Shown in pieces: positions 63,418 through 64,000 of a stretch of 64,000 nt of DNA. Position numbers and translations under genes: made by a program. Source of the stretch: Streptomyces sp. NBC_00250 (GTDB lineage: Bacteria > Actinomycetota > Actinomycetes > Streptomycetales > Streptomycetaceae). The stretch covers positions 4,155,501 to 4,219,500 of the forward strand of contig NZ_CP108088.1 of assembly GCF_036192275.1 (NCBI RefSeq). Direction: 5' to 3'. Position 1 is the first letter of the stretch. Each line of letters starts with the position of its first letter. The notes below the pieces were generated by a model that did not search any database, had not been told where the DNA came from, and saw only the letters and a program-made list of their open reading frames with translations.

Positions 63418-64000
63418 ATGGTCACAGTGAGGTCGGCCGTCTCCTGGCCGAACGACAAGACGTACCTCTTCCACGCCGACGACACCTACGACCGGTACGA
63501 CTCGGTCACCGGTGTCCGCGAGGACTCCGGACTGCCCCTCTCCAACTGGCCCGGCCTCCCCCGCTCCCCCGACGCCTTCGTCTGGTGGGGTGCGGGCAAG
63601 GGGTACGCCTTCCTCGGGAACACCTACGTCCGCTACGACAACCCGACCGACAACAGCGCGGACACCGTCGAGGCCGAGTACCTGCCACCCCACTTCACCC
63701 TTGAGGAGGGCTGGCCGGGACTGCCCACCGGAGCCGGCGGCGGACCCGACTGGCGTACCGGCATCGACGCGGCCGTGAACTGGGGAAACGGCAAGGTGTA
63801 CCTCTTCAAGGGCGACTCCTACGCCCGGTACGACATGACCGCGGACCGCGTCGACCCCGACTACCCCCGCCCCATCGCGGGCAACTGGACGGGGCTCTTC
63901 CCCGGCGGCGTGGACGCCGCCACCTACCCGGGCGGCCGGTTCGCCTACTTCTTCCGCGGCGAGGAGTTCCAGCGCTTCGACGTGGATGCCGACCGGGTGG
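63418..64000 (+). CDS. Hemopexin-repeat protein, 3' end outside window
   Basis: The visible 194 codons start MVTVRSAVSWPNDKTYLFHA and contain four hemopexin-type repeats, each with an x(Y/F)xFxGxxYxRYD core: TYLFHADDTYDRYD, YAFLGNTYVRYD, VYLFKGDSYARYD and AYFFRGEEFQRFD. The fold is a beta-propeller used for ligand binding, known in bacterial insecticidal and surface proteins. RBS AAGGAG precedes ATG 63418. No signal peptide. The stop is not in the window. Confidence 0.85.
   Translation, partial: MVTVRSAVSWPNDKTYLFHADDTYDRYDSVTGVREDSGLPLSNWPGLPRSPDAFVWWGAGKGYAFLGNTYVRYDNPTDNSADTVEAEYLPPHFTLEEGWPGLPTGAGGGPDWRTGIDAAVNWGNGKVYLFKGDSYARYDMTADRVDPDYPRPIAGNWTGLFPGGVDAATYPGGRFAYFFRGEEFQRFDVDADRV

Overview
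The window is very GC-rich, with GTG starts, stop/start overlaps of the ATGA and GTGA type and short leaders. Gene content (MshA-type glycosyltransferase, mycothiol-dependent-isomerase-like protein, DUF397, BTAD regulator, many TetR/MarR-era accessory regulators) points to a Streptomyces chromosome. It is mostly accessory DNA carrying three candidate small-molecule or peptide loci separated by ordinary stress, transport and regulatory genes.

Layout. 0-1.7 kb: two tandem paralogous HTH/LuxR-type regulators (the first only its 3' end) and a small secreted peptide. 1.9-9.6 kb: a locus that repeats the logic of mycothiol assembly (MshA-like glycosyltransferase, PIG-L deacetylase, an aminoacyl-tRNA-synthetase relative) but with a methionyl-tRNA-synthetase paralog that lost its KMSKS signature, plus asparagine synthase, a PrpF-like protein and an SDR-like protein without its catalytic Tyr. 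9.7-11.5 kb: a secreted GH18 chitinase with DasR-like upstream repeats. 11.6-34.9 kb: dehydrogenase, FMN reductase, MFS pump/TetR pair with shared operators, permease, ArsR/SRPBCC pair with operators, an autoregulated MerR gene, LysE, DeoR, NUDIX, serine hydrolase, esterase, a frameshifted gene rich in repeats, a two-component system and an ABC exporter.

35.0-54.0 kb: a long minus-strand operon. It runs from a recognisable promoter at 52.8 kb through MaoC, two methyltransferases, an AurF-like di-iron N-oxygenase, an amino acid:carrier-protein ligase, an AcpS-type PPTase, a free carrier protein, a complete SAM-regeneration set (MetK, adenosine-kinase-like, MetH, MetF, AhcY), a DinB/maleylpyruvate-isomerase-like protein and an indigoidine-synthase-type A-Ox-T-TE NRPS. 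Two genes, the NRPS and the PPTase, carry TTA codons, suggesting bldA control. A PLP enzyme and an MFS exporter lie just upstream.

54.1-58.6 kb: the MFS pump with paired palindromic operators, an HD hydrolase, then a Cml-type efflux pump and chloramphenicol phosphotransferase. 58.6-64.0 kb: a BTAD regulator divergent from a subtilisin with a PatG-like C-terminal region, followed at once by small genes whose products share an almost invariant N-terminal leader but end in different short hydrophobic amphipathic tails, then a hemopexin-repeat protein cut by the window edge. This last locus looks like a PatG-protease-associated ribosomal peptide system and is the best candidate for something undescribed.
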